Assembly (NCBI GenBank): GCA_024364805.1
Contig: CM044514.1
Location: 51,016,896 to 51,037,311 of the forward strand
Reading direction: 5' to 3'
DNA from: Euprymna scolopes
Lineage: Eukaryota > Mollusca > Cephalopoda > Sepiida > Sepiolidae
Length of the DNA stretch: 20,416 nt
This document shows, one piece after another, positions 18,694 through 20,416 of the stretch; positions within the stretch are counted from its first letter, which is position 1; every line of letters starts with the position of its first letter. The notes below the pieces were generated by a model that searched no databases, was not told where the DNA came from, and saw only the letters and a list, made by a program, of their open reading frames with translations. Made by a program: the position numbers and the translations under genes.

Positions 18694-18749
<56 letters not shown>
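18694..18749. repeat. (TA)n microsatellite between two elements
   Basis: A long TA tract joins the MITE to a Helitron-like end. It is a natural target for both TA- and AT-targeting elements. Confidence 0.93.
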
Positions 18750-18750
<1 letters not shown>

Positions 18751-19440
18751 TAGCAAAAGTACCTGTCGTTGACTGGGTTCAAAAACAGCCTACAGAAAAT
18801 GGACTCTGATTTATGAAAGTATGATAATTTATGAAAAGGAAGGGTTGTAAAGAGATAGCTTCGAATTTGGGGGTATCAAAACCAAAGCAAAATATGATGA
18901 AAGTAAAAATAAAATAGATAAACCCCATAATTTATTATACCATACTTGTTCACACTGAAACACTTATCACAATATTCTGTGGATCTATATTAAAAAACCT
19001 TGTTAAACTTTGTGACATATTTCCATTCTATGGAGGTCAGGCACGAACAAACATCCCATAATTTTATTATACCATATTTCTTCAAACTGAAACATAATTA
19101 TCAAAGTATACTTACGCAGATAGATATGAAAAGTCTTTATTAAAGTTTGTGCCTATTTCCATTCTATGGAGGCCAGGCGTGAATGCAGACCCCACAATTT
19201 TATTATAGCATCCCTATTTAAGTTAAAACATACTTATCAAAGTATTATTATGTACATCTATATCAAAAACACTTGTAAACGTTTTTTTTAATTTTTAAAT
19301 CTTATTTCTATACTTTGTGGACCAGGCGTGTACGCAAACCCCACAATTTTAATGAATCATCATTATGCCAGATCAAACATACCCATTCCTATGTCTCGAT
19401 ACATCTTCTATCATTATATGTGATCAGTTTTCTATAATAG
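18750..19440 (-). mobile_element. Helitron-like 3' end (reversed) with internal tandem repeats
   Basis: On the minus strand the sequence ends CCCAGTCAACGACAGGTACT then TTTGCTAG next to a T, which resembles the hairpin plus CTAG terminus of Helitrons (commonly CCCGGGCAACGCCGGGTA...CTAG). The interior is non-coding and contains three ~140-bp tandem units. No 5' TC end could be fixed, so the right limit is approximate. Confidence 0.5.
18923..19385. repeat. ~131-149-bp tandem repeats, 3.3 units
   Basis: Units start at 18923, 19054, 19190 and 19339 (partial). Each opens CCC(A/C)AC/TAATTTTATTATA and contains a CATA-TTATCAAAGTAT-like middle and TATTTCCATTCTATGGAGGC then CAGGCGTG near its end. Divergence between units is moderate, so they are old. 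Confidence 0.8.
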
Positions 19441-19949
19441 TCAACCATATAGGAGCCTATTTGTGACCACACACACACAGATGTTCAGCTTTATATATGT
19501 AAACCTAACTATCCAACTATTTCCAATCAAAGAAGTTCACCATATTATTTTTAGAAGTTCATTTTTAGTATTGTTTTTATTATTTTTAATATTGCTATCA
19601 AGATCAATATTATTAATAGTAGTACTCTTGTTATTTCGTTGTTGTTGTTGTTATGGTATATTCTTTAGGACACTATATTATAATACTATATAATATTTAT
19701 AATTTTAACCTTATATTCTTAGTATTATTATTGTAATACTATTAGAACTACATATTACAATAATCTTATTACACTATCTCAGGGTAGATACAATAGTTCA
19801 TACATTTATTAAGCTTTTATTATTATTTTTTTTTAATTCGTAATGTCCATCATGATTTTTATGTTCAGAATTATTGCCAAATTTAGTATTTTAATATTTT
19901 TTAATTATTTTATGCATTTTAATTATAACGCTCTTCATTTATTCTTTTA

Positions 19950-19983
19950 GCAGTAGTAGTAGTAGTAGCAGTAGTAGTAGTAT
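19950..19983. repeat. (AGT)n trinucleotide repeat
   Basis: AGT/AGC triplets in an uninterrupted run of about eleven units. Confidence 0.92.
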
Positions 19984-20315
19984 TAGACTTGGTATCAGCA
20001 TTTCCATAACATATATTTTATTGAGGTATCAATAATGAGAGAATAATTGAAACAGAGTTGCTTCCCTGTAAGAGTGAATCCATCCCTAATGTCAATACAT
20101 CAAGACAAAAAGAAAGAACAAAATAAAAAATAAAAAAATGAATATAAACACCTCAAATTCAGGATATTCCTTAGTTTAATTTACTTTTTTTTTATTAACA
20201 AAATCAACCAGTCCAAACTTACGAAACTACAAAGATTACCATCAATACAACTATTAACCATCATGAAGAGGGAATTCATTTACCCAAACGCTTGAAAGCA
20301 AGCATCCACAACCAC

Positions 20316-20334
20316 ATATATATATATATATATA
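20316..20334. repeat. (TA)n microsatellite
   Basis: A short pure TA run. Confidence 0.9.
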
Positions 20335-20416
20335 TAATTCAGGTCTCATTAGAGGATGCAGTTTTGTGTCATATCTAGGAGGAGATAGACTCTGTCTATC
20401 GCCCGGCTTTCATACT

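Larger units (their letters stand above)
19441..20416. other. AT-rich stretch with microsatellites, no gene
   Basis: It contains GTT repeats near 19638-19653, an (AGT)n tract at 19950-19983 and (TA)n at 20316-20334. The 76-codon frame at 19463-19693 is leucine-rich only because the DNA is TTATTA-rich. The final 80 bases (TCTCATTAGAGGATGCAG onward) are of normal composition and may be the edge of another repeat. Confidence 0.55.

Overview
The window looks like animal nuclear DNA, probably from a cephalopod or other mollusc (moderate to low confidence). It is AT-rich and full of microsatellites. It holds layers of decayed transposons and only short, well-spaced coding exons. There are no bacterial-style genes, operons, RNA genes or CRISPR arrays.

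The one host gene I can support lies on the minus strand. Three exons, at 16752-16832, 8492-8573 and 4044-4232, have strong splice sites and compatible phases. Read in that order they give part of a citron homology (CNH) domain closest, from memory, to the C-terminal region of citron Rho-interacting kinase (CIT; sticky in flies). The upstream kinase and coiled-coil exons would lie beyond the right edge. The C-terminal tail is not securely found. Most of the window is therefore two introns of about 8.2 kb and 4.3 kb plus sequence 3' of the last certain exon.

Left part (1-4043): an A+T-rich stretch with a 28-bp tandem repeat, a short mariner remnant, and a Tc1-type element (2487-3665). That element has long inverted ends and an N-terminally deleted transposase with D, D and E present.

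Intron between the 8492 and 4044 exons: a minus-strand LINE (about 4740-8260) that was hit twice, by a nearly full-length mariner (5699-7000) and by a 480-bp fold-back element (7181-7660) flanked by a 12-bp duplication.

Intron between the 16752 and 8492 exons: a non-autonomous Helitron (8731-9136), simple repeats, then a plus-strand R2/NeSL-like LINE (about 10090-15195). This LINE was hit by a 5'-truncated RTE-like LINE end (12398-12749, 12-bp duplication) and by a deleted maT-like DNA transposon (13250-14050). Near the donor side lies a 73-75-bp inverted repeat (16372-16658).

Right part (16833-20416): T-rich sequence leading into the exon acceptor, a 47-bp direct repeat pair, a 243-bp TA-flanked MITE, a reversed Helitron-like end with about three ~140-bp tandem units, and simple repeats.

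No undescribed functional system is evident. The useful results are the recovered host exons and the nested insertions, each of which can be confirmed because the interrupted reading frame closes exactly when the insert and one duplicated target site are removed.
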